Shown here piece after piece: positions 11,201 through 22,464 of a DNA stretch of 64,000 nucleotides. The number at the start of each line of letters is the position of its first letter. Positions within the stretch are counted from its first letter, which is position 1. The translations under genes were made by a program, and so were the position numbers. This stretch comes from Tomocerus qinae (lineage: Eukaryota > Arthropoda > Collembola > Entomobryomorpha > Tomoceridae). The notes beneath the pieces were generated by a model. The model saw nothing but the letters and a program-made list of their open reading frames with translations, was not told the origin of the DNA and ran no database searches. The stretch spans positions 7,435,501 through 7,499,500 of the forward strand of contig CM034550.1 of assembly GCA_020055645.1 (NCBI GenBank), read 5' to 3'.

Positions 11201-12229
11201 AATCATTGTCCCAAGAGGACCGGTTGCTCCTCTGACATGTGTGCCTTTGCATATGAAAAGATTTGGCTGGCCATTACTATGAATCCAAAAGTTTTTTCGA
11301 AAATTCAGAAGCGCTAGAATACTTTTGTGGGAATGAACGGCCCCTTTACTTAATCCTGTAGTTCCACTAGTGCACAAAATTAATGCAGGATCATCGGGTA
11401 AAATATCCAAAGCAGGACATGCTGGAAAAACATTATTCTTGATACTGAAAATTATTAACCCTTTCATGCAATTTATGCGGATTCCATTTAAAAGCGCTGA
11501 AAATATAGCAACTTAAACTTTCTCAATTACCACAACCATCGTCATCAATAAAGTCTTGTAGGGACAAACATCCTTCTATTTTGTCTACAGTAATTATTTC
11601 AAGACGCCAATCTACAGATTGAACAATTGCCAAACATTGTTTCAATGTTAATTCGTCACATAAAATCCAAGTTGCTTTTGACTCTTTCACCCTTTCGAGT
11701 AATGTTTCTAGAAGTTTCAAAAATTTTATTATTTCAATGCTAGTTTATTACATTTAAATAAAATTTTAAGTGTTTTATGGAAGTCATGTAATATTTTGCT
11801 GTAGACACCTTCTAAATCTTCAGGATATGATGATCTCACTACTCCATTAGCTCTCCATACGCCGGTGAAGAAGATATGAATACAAGAAACCTCATAAGTG
11901 CAATAAATAGCACAGTCGCCTTTACGAAATCCGCGTTTGTAAAGTCCACTAGCAATATTTCTCGTCTGACAAGGGAAATCTTGATAAAAATAACCTTTTC
12001 CAGTTATTGAGTCTATCTACAAAAAATTCTAACAAAAATGTATCTTTCGTTTCGAGGTATATTAATTTAGATATTTTTTGACATTTTGAAAACTCACTAT
12101 CCATTCTTGACTCCCTCTAGCTGCATTTTCTTCTGCTGCTCGTAGCAGTAATGTTGGAATTGGAACTACTTTCTCCGGAAACGGTTCAAATGATTTGAAA
12201 GGTGAGGTCAAAATAGAATTTTCACTCAT
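8240..12229 (-). CDS. acyl-CoA synthetase (AMP-binding, luciferase/4CL-like), 3' end missing from window
   Basis: Adenylate-forming enzyme that would activate a carboxylic acid with ATP and couple it to CoA. Eight exons join in phase: 12098-12229, 11809-12016, 11531-11707, 11129-11421, 10881-11042, 10715-10793, 8450-8601, 8240-8362, giving 442 residues from ATG 12229. Family motifs: P-loop TSGTTGLSKG (190-199), SYGLTE (325-330), TGDLGYYDE (Asp416) and DRVK (430-433). The last exon ends at a good donor (CAT|GTAAAC) right after the hinge motif, so the roughly 100-residue C-terminal domain with the catalytic lysine is not here. It should lie beyond the BEL element, left of position 1. Any peroxisomal signal would also be there. 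The 5' end shows an acceptor 4 bp before the ATG, implying a non-coding first exon. Substrate unknown. Confidence 0.85.
9825..10375 (+). CDS. CARD-only protein, nested in acyl-CoA synthetase intron
   Basis: Two exons, 9825-9965 and 10235-10375, join in phase 0 (TTG|GTACGT ... TTACAG|GAA) into a 93-residue protein that is nothing but one death-fold domain. Features of caspase recruitment domains are visible: an amphipathic first helix (DRIRRNLDFL), a leucine-rich middle, and in exon 2 the signature KRGPESFQILLKCLEE, which matches the RGPxAFxxFLxAL block of CARDs. CARDs bind other CARDs in apoptosome and inflammasome-like complexes. A stop codon follows directly, so no caspase domain is fused. 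A likely 5' UTR acceptor (TTTATAG|G) lies just before the ATG. It sits on the opposite strand within the 2.1 kb intron 8602-10714. It could be a decoy, an adaptor, or a fragment copied from a Dronc- or Apaf-like gene; I favour a real gene because frame, phase and stop are intact. Confidence 0.7.
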
Positions 12230-12575
12230 AGTGCTGTAAATAAAATTTTGCCCAGGTGCTGAGTGCTGATGTGGTATATAATATAAAATATAACTTAATA
12301 CTTATGTATGCAGCCTGTCACAAGACGAGAGATATATAAAAATTAATACAACAAGGATCACTGGTTTCTTATTTAAAAACTAAATACTTAGTTAAGATAG
12401 GAGCAAAGCAAATAGTATGCATTTATATCATGTAAATGTATATGCACATGCAGAAATACGGTATATGAATGAAAGTAATAACTAGGTTTAGCAAGATACC
12501 AAGGTTGTATTTGGTCGCATGATTCACAAAGGATTAACATTAATTATTATTATGCATTCAACATTATTGTGGACC

Positions 12576-12695
12576 TGGCTGGACGGAATCACAAAGCATG
12601 GATAGGTATGGCATGTCATTTCTTTTTGGTTTAATGATAGTAGTCATGAATATTATTACCTACACACGCGTACAAGTTGTGATTCCGGACAGCCA
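12576..12695. repeat. short inverted repeat pair
   Basis: A 19-base arm at 12576-12594 (tggctggacggaatcacaa) is the near-exact inverse of 12677-12695 (ttgtgattccggacagcca). A further tccggaatc follows the right arm. It could be a small fold-back transposon remnant; no target duplication was identified. Confidence 0.4.
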
Positions 12696-12770
12696 GATTG
12701 TCCGGAATCTCACATTGCTGCTTGCGTTGCAATGCATAACTGATGACACACATCGGAAACTTTAAGGTAA

Positions 12771-13062
12771 GAGGTTACGTGGCGGACGGAGTAGGAAGGT
12801 ACTGCTTGTACCGCTGATGCAATGCATCGGAACCTTTCAAGATTAGAGGTTACGTGGTCGTCGGAGTAGACAGGTACCGCTTGTACCGCTGATACCGTGC
12901 ATCGGAACCTTTCAAGATAGAGGTTACGTGGTCGTCGGAGTAGGCAGGCACTGCTTGTACCGCTGATACCGTGCATCGGAACCTTTCAAGATAGAGGTTA
13001 CGTGGTCGCGGAGTAGGCAGGCACTGCTTGTACCGCTGATACCGTGCATCGGAACCTATCAG
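12771..13062. repeat. minisatellite, about 74-bp unit, four copies
   Basis: Units start with gaggttacgtgg at 12771, 12846, 12920 and 12994, spaced 75, 74 and 74 bp. The last three are nearly identical apart from a one- to three-base indel; the first is more diverged. Open frames on the minus strand across it are a by-product of the repeat. Confidence 0.85.
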
Positions 13063-13107
13063 ATTTTTCAATATCTTACACAAATACTATGGACGAACTT
13101 ACGTACT

Positions 13108-13390
13108 CTTTGTGTGTGTACCACAGTTGCGTAAAATTTACGCTACTTTACAAAACGTAACACAAAAAAGGTAGGTGTGTTCGCATTACTGTTTGTGTGT
13201 GCACCACGGTTGCGTACATTTACGCGCTACTTTTGCGTACAGCAAAAATACGTCGCTGGGTCGTCCGTACTATTTGTGTGTTGATTTGTGTGCGTACCAA
13301 ACTAGCCCGCGTACATTTTGCGCGGTGCGTAGGTTCGTCTAAGCTATTTGAGCATGTACTGAAGAAGCGTACATTTCGCGCAACTTTGCT
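13108..13390. repeat. imperfect tandem repeats, about 80-bp unit
   Basis: Three diverged copies start at about 13108, 13192 and 13271. Each opens with tttgtgtgtg and continues through a gcgtac-rich stretch (gttgcgtacatttacgcgctac in the middle copy is the clearest). Local G+C is higher than around it. No coding sense seen. Confidence 0.5.
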
Positions 13391-14838
13391 TTGGTGTATG
13401 CACAAAAAGTGACATGGGTTCGTTTATAATTATTATGGGTATTAGAAAGATTAATTTTATTTTTTGATACTACGACTAGATACAGCGTCTATACTCTATA
13501 TTCTGTGAAAGCGGCAATTGTTTCCTCTCAAAAAGTAGGAAATGTTGGAATACCATCTTTTCGATTATCCTACTTTTTTAGAAGAAGATATCTCGCTCGT
13601 GTATCGAAAACAAAACGATATTTTTTACGAAAACAGAGAATTCTTTTAATTTTTTTTCTTATTGCTAAAAATTTTATGTAAAGTTGTGAAAAATCTCCTT
13701 TTCATTATTTTCCTGATATTGTCCAAAAATCAAAACTAAGGGTCTTCACTGTCCAGTCCTACTCAATCGCGTAAGTTAGTAAGTTGTGAAATAATATTTG
13801 TACATTTGTCCTTGTCACTAATCAACTTTCAAAATACAAATCAATTAAAAACAATCAATAATAGCACTGAAAGAAAACAATGGATGAATGGTACTACACA
13901 CTACACCCACACGCTGTTGGATTATTGTTACTAAAACATCTAAAAGTTTTAATTACTCCGAATATTTCTTTCATTGGTCACATGTCACATTGGTCAGGGG
14001 TCTTAACTTTAACTATGACAGGTGACAGGGTGATTTGATAATATGATTCGCAATACAACTTTCTCTTTCCATAGGACATAGGATAGAATACAATTCATAG
14101 ATTCATTATGCATTCATTTTAATACTTTTCCTTCTTTCACCACCAACCAAAAAGCAATAATTTTTATCGGGAATATTTTTGGTGTTTATTCTTTGGTTCT
14201 CGTGAAAGTTACTGTTTTCACACGGTGAAAGTTTTGCTTTTATACTGTGTCTTTCTTTTATATGGTAAAGGTTTTATAACATAGTGAAAGTTTTTGTAGT
14301 AAGTTTCTATTGGTCTTTTTTCTCTTACCATTTGATAACATTCGCACTTCATAGATTTACGTTTTGTTTCAAAGGAATATTTCTTATTTTTTCAGTTTTA
14401 GGCCCACAGTCACAGGTCAACAACTAGTTGACATAAACTAGTCTCATTGTCTCATTATCATTAAACATTACACTACATCCCCGCAAACCTAACAAAAATA
14501 CAGTCATTCCAGTCCAAGGTGATTGTCTCTAAAAAGGTAACTTTTAAAACGAAAATGTATAAAATAACTAGAAATATAGATGTAACTAATCCTTGCTTTG
14601 AGATAAAACATATTTTCTATTATTTCCATTTCTGAATATTTGTAGAAACATATTCGTTTGACTCGCATTTTACAACTCATTATTAATAAATTCTAACATT
14701 CATAATATACTTTGCAGTCTCAGCCGTGTTCCAATAATATTCGTGTTATTATTGAAAGTGGACTGCATGTATTCAAGATCTCTTTTTAAGACTGAATAAA
14801 AAACAACTTTTGTGTTCTTTCGCAATATTGATTCAAAG
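13391..14838. other. intergenic, no gene seen
   Basis: AT-rich sequence between the repeats and the RING gene. It contains several scattered gtgaaagtt words at 14205-14310 but no open frame, RNA gene or convincing element. The promoter of the RING gene should lie in its right part, but I cannot place it. Confidence 0.5.
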
Positions 14839-16234
14839 ATGTCAAAAGGGGATTCTCAGGATATGACTTCCAGTTGCTCTTCTATGGCTTCAGCAAGCAC
14901 AGATGATTCCATGTCATTTGATGAACTGAAAACGCTGTTGGAATGCCCTGTGTGTATGGAGACATCTTCGCCTCCAATATACAATTGCCAAGTGGGTCAT
15001 ATAATATGCTACAACTGTCAGCGGAGAGTAAAAAAATGCCCTGTGTGCCGGGAGGAGTTTAAAGGCTGTCGTAACTTTATTGCTGAAAAATTAGCTGAAA
15101 AATGCTTGAGAAAGTGCAAGTATGAGGAAGATGGATGCAATACTAGAGTCAAAGTTTCTGCCCTACAGCAGCATGAAGCTACATGCGAGTATAGGTTGGT
15201 GTAATATCATTATTTCCCAAATGCCCTTATTTCATATATTTTTTTGAATTTGATTACCTAAATAACTTGCTGTGGGCAATCAAGTAGGTATATTGAAATA
15301 TTATAACTTTCACTCACTATATTCAATTCGAAATCTGTCCCTATTTTGGTAATTTAATTGTTGATAAAATGATAAAAGTTTATCGTACACGATGAAAATT
15401 TTCAACGAGGTGGTGAAAGTTCTACGGTTGGGTTTTACAGGGTTTTCCTTTTTGCATTGCTTTCTACTTTCAAAGGTAAATTTCACAGTTGATAACATTA
15501 CATTTTTTGCTTAACAGGCCAATGAAGTGTCATATTGGATCTTGTGGACAAATGGTACCCTTTATGAAGTATTTCGACCATTTAGGAAAATTTCATCGAA
15601 TTTTTGCCGCTGCAGATAACACACATTTTTGGGAAAGAGAAATGTTTGTGTACGATATTAAACGATTAGTTAAAGATGGGGCCAGAAATCCTTTCGCAAT
15701 GACTTGCTACAATAATAATTTCCTGCAATTCATGCAAGTAGACGATCAAACTGTATGGATTTGGGTTGCTCTTTGTGGATTGGAAAAGGATGCGGAAGGT
15801 TTTAAAGCTAAGATTGTAATCGCGAATAAGGCAAAGGTATATTTAACCATATTATGAACAATTATCTTTAAAAGTAAAAAATATAGAAATTATAGCGATC
15901 ACAATATAACAATTCATACATATAATATTGTCAGAATCTGGAAATACAATGGACTGGACCAGTACATAGCGCTAGAAAAACTGGATCAGAAGTCTTTACG
16001 ACCGGACTTTGTTTAGTAACTACTGGGAATGGCCTGAAACATTACATGGAACAAATCGGGAGAAAGTATGTCTGGTCCATGACCATAACCATTAGTCAAA
16101 TTTCGGACAGTGAAAGTAAAGCGGATTCCGACTCGGATGATTATTATGATAGTGATGTAGATGAACTTGAGCCGTATATAGTAGGTAATTTTCAAGTTCG
16201 CGAAGAAAGTGATGACGATGAAGATTTTGAGTAA
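14839..16234 (+). CDS. SIAH/Sina-like RING E3 ubiquitin ligase
   Basis: Three exons, 14839-15194, 15518-15836 and 15935-16234, give 324 residues. The start is the first ATG of the exon. A C3HC4 RING (C36, C39, C50, H54, C57, C60, C67, C70) is followed by the SIAH-type double zinc finger (C93, C100, H112, C116, then C123, C128, H140, H145) and a C-terminal substrate-binding region, as in Seven-in-absentia. Such proteins transfer ubiquitin to bound targets for proteasomal decay. The RING reads CPVCMETSSPPIYNCQVGH against the CPVCxxYxLPPIxQCxxGH of true SIAH, and the protein ends in a Ser/Asp/Glu-rich tail of about 50 residues that classic SIAH lacks. I therefore call it a diverged family member, not the SIAH orthologue. 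Confidence 0.88.
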
Positions 16235-17081
16235 GGATCTTTCCACAACCCTTTTATTTACTTTGTGAGTAAGAAACTGAACATACTGTGTAAACATTAT
16301 GCCAAATACTGATTGATTACTGAGCGAAATTGGTAATACGATAGGTCATACTTTTTATCTACTCTACTATTGTAATAAACGGAAGAAATGAGTTTGCAAC
16401 TTTGTGCCAATGAAAGAATGTATTAGATCTAATTCATAATAATTAGATGTTCCTGATCAAAAATGTTAACTAAAATTTGAGTAATATGATGTTAAACTAG
16501 ACCTTAAACTAGACCTATTAAACAAATTATTTGAGTATTTAATACCCTTTCCTTTAAAAATCTAAATTGATTTCCTAAAACTCCTAAAAATTTAAGAAAA
16601 ACTTAATATATTTACATTCGTAGAAAAGTACAAACAAACAAAATCTAAATACATGAAAATGCTAAAATAAAAAATGACGTTTACAAAATTTTTCCATTTT
16701 TGTCAGTCAGTTTTTCAGTTCAGGTTTAATTAAGGCACAAAAAAGTTGTCCGGGATTTTGCATAATTACGTCTTAATCGAATTTGGTACATTAAAGTGCA
16801 TGGAAATTGTTGATTATATTATTGTAAAATGGGCATGCAATGTCCTACATTGCAATTGGTAATTGTGACCCACCAAAACTGCAAATATTTTGTCAAGATT
16901 TTAGCTGTTGTTTGGTGTATTACTAGTTTATAGTTTATGGGTAACTGTTGATTTAAAAAAATAATCGGAATACAATTAATATAATATCAAATACATGTCA
17001 AATTCGATCCAAACGTAAACTCTGAAATTCCCTGACATCTTTAAATTGTACCATTTTTATAACTTAAAACCATGTTAATGA
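16235..17081. other. convergent intergenic spacer
   Basis: The RING gene (plus) and the zinc-finger gene (minus) end towards each other here. The stretch should hold both 3' UTRs; an AATAAA lies at about 16374 on the plus strand. No other feature seen. Confidence 0.6.
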
Positions 17082-20000
17082 TTAAATATCAGGATAATAA
17101 CTTGCTAAAGTTTCCATAAGAGTCGTTGCTGGCGAGGCTTCCATATCCATCATTCCTCCCATGTCCATAGCTTCGAACATACACGAAGGTCCATTTGCCA
17201 CGTTTTGGGTGACCATTTCATTACTGTCGTTATCATCAATATTGACGGATTCAAAATAGTTGCTATCGTCATTTTCCATATCCTGTTGACCTATTGAATC
17301 CAGGTGAACTTGATCTATGGGTGGTAAAATATTAGCTTGGTTCATAGAATCCAAGTTAATGGTGGCCATAGTCTCCAAGTTCATTGAAGAGATCGGTTCC
17401 AGGTTTATATTCCGAGACATCGGTTCCAGATTCATACCACGAGACATTGGCTCCAGGTTTATTCTGGCCATTGATTCCATATTCATTTGTGGCAGAGTCT
17501 CCAAACTTATATGAGGCATAGAATTTAAAGCATCTATGTTGATAGTAGTTAGAGGTTCAATATTGACTTCTCCCATTGGTCCGACATTAACCCTTGAAAG
17601 ATGAGCCATGGAGTCCAGACTAATTTGGCCCATGTGTGTTAAATTAACTTGAGTCATTGGCTCCAAACTAAGTCGTGTCATTGGCTCTAAACTTATCTGT
17701 CCCATAGAGTCGAGATTGATTTGGCCAATAGACTCTAAATTGACCTGAGTCAAAGGTTCAAGGTGTATTTGTTGTGCTATTGAATCCAGAGTGACTTGTT
17801 GTACTAAAGGCTCTAAATTAACTTGCTGTGCATTAATAGCATCCAGATTTAATGGCTGGTTTAATTGTTCCAAGTTTGCTTGAGCCATAACCTCTAAATC
17901 AACTTGCGAGTGTTGCTCCATTTCCACTTGTGACTGGGGCTGCAAAGTTATTTGTAATGTGACCCCTTCCAAATTGACATTTTCAGAAAGCGGTTGCAAG
18001 TGCAGTTGTTGCTGTTGTTGATTATGTATACCGGGCTTTGTCTCATGATTCAGCTGAATAGTAGACAAATATTGTTGTGGTTCCGGTGCTAAATTGTTCT
18101 GCTTCACTTGCTTTTGTGGTACTTTCACACTAAAGCTGGTATTTTTCGTCTTAAAAATGTTTTTGTTGTCAGTTTTAGTAGCAGTGGAAGTCTTTTCGTT
18201 TATATGACACTTCTTCACATGGTCAGTCAAGGAATGATACAGTGGAAACGTTTCATCACACATTTGACAGGAATACAGGTTACCACCATTCGGATTGTGA
18301 AGAACTGAGTGACGAATTAGATATCTTTTGGCAAGAAAACCTACAGTTTAAAAAAGTTGGAATTTTCAACAACCTTCCTTGCTAATTAAGGAATTCTTAA
18401 ATTAAAATCAGTATTACGTTTATTGCAAATGTTGCATTGGAAAGGACGATCATCATTAGCTCTCATGACATGTCTCTTTTTATGTAGATTTAAACTATCT
18501 TTATGCTTGAATCCTTTGTCACAAATGTCGCAAAAATAAGTTAGATCATCAGAGTGTGAAATCATATGCGATTTAAGCCGCGTTTGATTTTCTAAACCCA
18601 TATTGCAGACTGGGCACCGGACATCAAAATCATCATTCTGAAAATAGATGAAAAATTCTCTAATCCCTATCTCGTAACAAGTCAATCATTACAATTATAA
18701 TTATGATAAGCTACAAAATTATATTAATCATGCTTAAAATGGGCAAACGTAAACGTAAAATCCTTACATGACGCTTCATGTGTATTCGCAAATTCCTAGG
18801 ATTAGCAAATGTTTTCCCCGGACAGAATTCGCAAACAATAACTTGCTCCGAGTTGAAATGTTTCGATTGCTGATGGTACTTTAACAGTCTAGCATTTCTA
18901 AATTCAGCACTGCATATCTCACACATGTATCCTCGATCACTCTGTTAACACAAACCATTGTCACTGATGTAAATACATTTATTTTAGTATTATTTTTGAA
19001 TATCTTTGGTGTAATATTGTAATATTGAAGCACAGCTACTTACCTTATGATATGTATTTACATGTTGGCGAAGCAAAGTTGGACCAGGAAACTCTTGTTC
19101 ACAAACCCTGCATTTATGCTTTATGCCTTGATGAAGTGCAATGTGGTACTTAAGATACCTCCACTGCTTAAATCGTTTCCCACAATACTCACAAATCAAT
19201 GGTCTATCTGAAAAGTGAGTTCCTCTGTGATTTTTTAAATCTTGGTAAATAGTGAACGCATAGCCACAAATGTCACACATGTAGGGTTTCTCAATCCCTG
19301 CATTTTAAAAAATTGGTTAGAAATTGCTATATTAATTAGAAAAGTACCAATCTTGAGAATTAAAGTACCTTCATGGCATCGCTTCGTGTGCCCAACTAAC
19401 AGTATAGAATTCTTGAATTTTCTCCGACATCCAACAACAGTACACGGTAATAAGGGTGCGTAGTCGGGTATTTCCTGTAAATAGCAATCTTTTGATGATG
19501 AAAGAGCCTCCTTCAAATCAAAACATATTGAAATCCCACCAAATACATACCTCAACTTTTACGGACGGATCAGTATTAATATACGCTTCTTTAAAAATAT
19601 TTTCTTCTTCGCTTTCGTTTCCTAAGGCCAAAGATTCATTTTGATCTTTGGATTGACTGCAACGAAAATAAATCCAATTTAAGATATTTATGGGGAGTTT
19701 CTTTATGATATTTTAATCTTTTCGATACAAAGAGTCACGCTATTACCTCGAAACAAGATTAAACGTCAGATTTTTTTCCAACTCCGTCATTTCAACAGAA
19801 GGTTCAATCATTTCATTAAAAATGTCGCTGTCAGATAAAGCTTCAGGAGATGGTGGTGGTTGCGCATCCCTTAGGAATGTCAAAGCCTCGGAGAAATTGA
19901 CTTCTTGTGGCTTGTTCTTCATTTTTTTGCGAGCAGGACCACATTTCCTGGTTGGTTTTACGTTTGTTTTAGGAGTTTTAGTGTCATTGGAAGTGTTTCC

Positions 20001-20593
20001 TTCAGCCCATGCCAAAAATGCCTTATCTTCCGAATCTTCTTCTTCAAACTCAATTTCGTTTGCTGAATCCAACCCTGCAGTTAAGAAGATTATTAAAATT
20101 CTGTATGTTCTTCCTTCATTCTTGTGTGTATTAATTTGTGTACCAAATAAATGTGTTAGACTAAGTAGATCTATTTATCACCTGAAAGTATTGTTTTCCG
20201 GACGTCATCCCAGGGTAGTGGCATATTATACTTATTTATATCTGGTTTGAAAGTTTTATGAGATTTTACCATCTCTTCCTCTATTTTACACTGAGCATCT
20301 GATAGTTTAGTTTCTAATGTTCTTATTTTTCTAAAGATAGTGTTTAGATTGAATATGTTTTCGTAACATTTTTTGCAATATGTAACTCCCCCAATTTTAT
20401 CTACATATGGATCTTTGGATAATGACCAAATTTGGCAAAGAGTTTCTGCAATTTGACGTTTCTGCCAGGCCCATTTCTCAGTCGCAGAAAAATTAACAAC
20501 ATTTGTGGAATAGCAAACTAAACATCTAGTAACAGGAAGATCCAGTCTCACTAATCTCACCTGACATGGCTTAATGGAAAGGCTAGGATCCAT
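17082..20593 (-). CDS. ZAD and C2H2 zinc-finger protein with long octapeptide-repeat tail
   Basis: Eight exons join in phase: 20182-20593, 19747-20074, 19551-19656, 19369-19474, 19044-19297, 18768-18941, 18418-18637, 17082-18340, giving 952 residues. An N-terminal ZAD (C24-x2-C27 and C73-x2-C76) is a dimerisation module of insect transcription factors. An acidic linker follows, then ten C2H2 fingers between about 290 and 580, several split by introns. After a Gln-rich stretch comes a run of about 24 copies of an eight-residue motif, consensus (I/V)NL(E/D)(P/S)MxQ, at about residues 680-886. It ends with an acidic Met-rich tail. It is very likely a nuclear DNA-binding regulator. The fingers and ZAD are ordinary; the repeat tail is not known to me in this family. 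Confidence 0.9.
17283..17903 (-). repeat. coding 24-bp tandem repeats (octapeptides)
   Basis: Inside the last exon of the zinc-finger gene, units of mostly 24 bp, sometimes 27-33 bp, encode LxLEPMxQ-like octapeptides. The spacing is always a multiple of three, so the frame has been kept under selection. DNA copies are far more diverged than the protein pattern. Confidence 0.85.
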
Positions 20594-22464
20594 CTTAATT
20601 CAACTATACTAAAATACTATCTACTTTTCACTACAAAATTAACAAAATTCTAAGGCTTAAATCTTCAAAATTTGACAAAATTAGTTACTGGTAAGTTGGC
20701 GATTTCTCTATCAAATTAAATTCGAACACTTTCTGTATCTGGCGCTGTGGTATTCTGTAAGAGTTCATCCAGATGTCTTACTTCGCCCTCCCTTGAAGAG
20801 AAACATAGCATTAGTTACAGTTTTCGGTACCCGAAACACCGAAACCGGACCGGACACCGACACCAAACTGGAGAACGGAAAGATATTACATAAATAATCT
20901 TGAAACCAACCTTTGAAAACATTTCCTACCTCAAATGAGAGTTAAACTAAACTAAAAACGTTCATTCATGAAGAAGGCATACTAAAAACTTACAATAAGG
21001 ACTGAATAAGGACTTAAAATAATATTTCATATTTAGCTATCTATGAATATAAATATTCAAGATATTGATTTTTATTATCATATCTAATATAGATAATGTA
21101 TCTAATTTTCTCTCAGTTTCAACCTATGCTCGATTCCGCCACTCTATAGTCTGTAATGAGTAAAAAAAGTTGTAAAGGGCTTCGCAATGGTGAATAAAAA
21201 TTATGTGATATGAAAATGGATGAACACAACAGATGAGTTTTGGTTACTTGAATAAAGCTCAAAATACGATTGTAAATTTATTGGAATCAAAAGTTCATTC
21301 TTAAACACATTCTCTAAATACTATTCTACTTAAAGTAATTTTTATAGATCTATTATGTGCACAGATTGATCACAATGTGTAGAATGTATGGATTGCTGAT
21401 ATTTAGTTTTATAATTATTTATTGCTGGCATAATACCTATTTCCTTATTGCATTAGCCAATAGCACTTTTAGTTATATTAAAGTGAGAAATAATTAATAA
21501 CATATATAATTATGTCAAGTGAAAGTAGCATAGGTGTATCGTAATGCGTTTAAGTACGTTAAAGTTCCTGTATGTGAAAGCGCGTATTTTATTTTGACAT
21601 GTCAATTTATACGGCAGTTTTCCAAGATTCTTCGCAGTTTTCAGTTGTGACTTGATGAATACTCAATGTCTTAACATTTCATAATGACATTTTAAAATAA
21701 TTTTTTTAAACAAGTATTGTGATTAACTACTCAAAACGGAATTAATTGAGATTTTTGAAGTAAATACATGCAAAGTTCTATATATAGAAATGCAAGAAAA
21801 TAGTAATTTTAAATTCGACCTCTACAAACTAACTTGTAAATGAGAACATTTATATAGCTGCTTGCTAACAAACTAACTGTGTAAATGGAAAGGAATGACA
21901 GTTATACTCTAATAAGGCTTATTTAAATTTAAATGCATTTGTTATATAGTAAAGGATGTATATTTATGACACTTTAGTGATTTGTATCGTTTCGTTACAA
22001 TTATTTCTCTGTCTTTAAGTTTACAAGTGTATAAAGGAACGTCATCTTATCGCTACAGCCGCAATACATAAGAAGAATATGTTTTCCAAGTGAGCAATGT
22101 GACTGTGTGTTCGTGTTGATAATTATGGCACCTTATACTGAAGTAAATATGTACTTTTAATTGTAAGTTGAACAATTAATTAGGCAGTTGTGTAATGGAA
22201 GATTATGTTGCAGTATCAGGTATGCATTTTATATTTACATAATAGCAAACCTAATTACTGTAATATAGTTCAGGTCAATAAGTTTAGGTCAAGTCAGCAG
22301 CTTTGCAATTATTGCTAATCGGTAGGCATTTTTGAAAGATGTAGTAGGTTAAGGTAAGATTCTATAGCTGTATATACTGGTATGTAGATACTATATTATA
22401 ATAGTAGCAACAATACCTAGTAATATAGACAATACAGGTTGGTTATTGATTGTGGGGAACATTT
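20594..22464. other. intergenic, no gene seen
   Basis: Lies upstream of the zinc-finger gene and downstream of PSAT. I see only AT-rich sequence with a short pyrimidine/purine patch (ccgaaacaccgaaaccgg) near 20832. Its left end should contain the zinc-finger promoter and its right end the PSAT 3' UTR. Confidence 0.5.

Noticed and set aside
12710-13083. Repetitive minus-strand frames encoding GSDARYQRYKQ-like units
   Set aside because: Explained by the 74-bp minisatellite; unit indels break the frame and nothing supports translation.
14812-14838. Earlier start for the RING protein at 14812
   Set aside because: That codon is GTG; the first ATG in frame is at 14839, which is the usual choice in a eukaryote.
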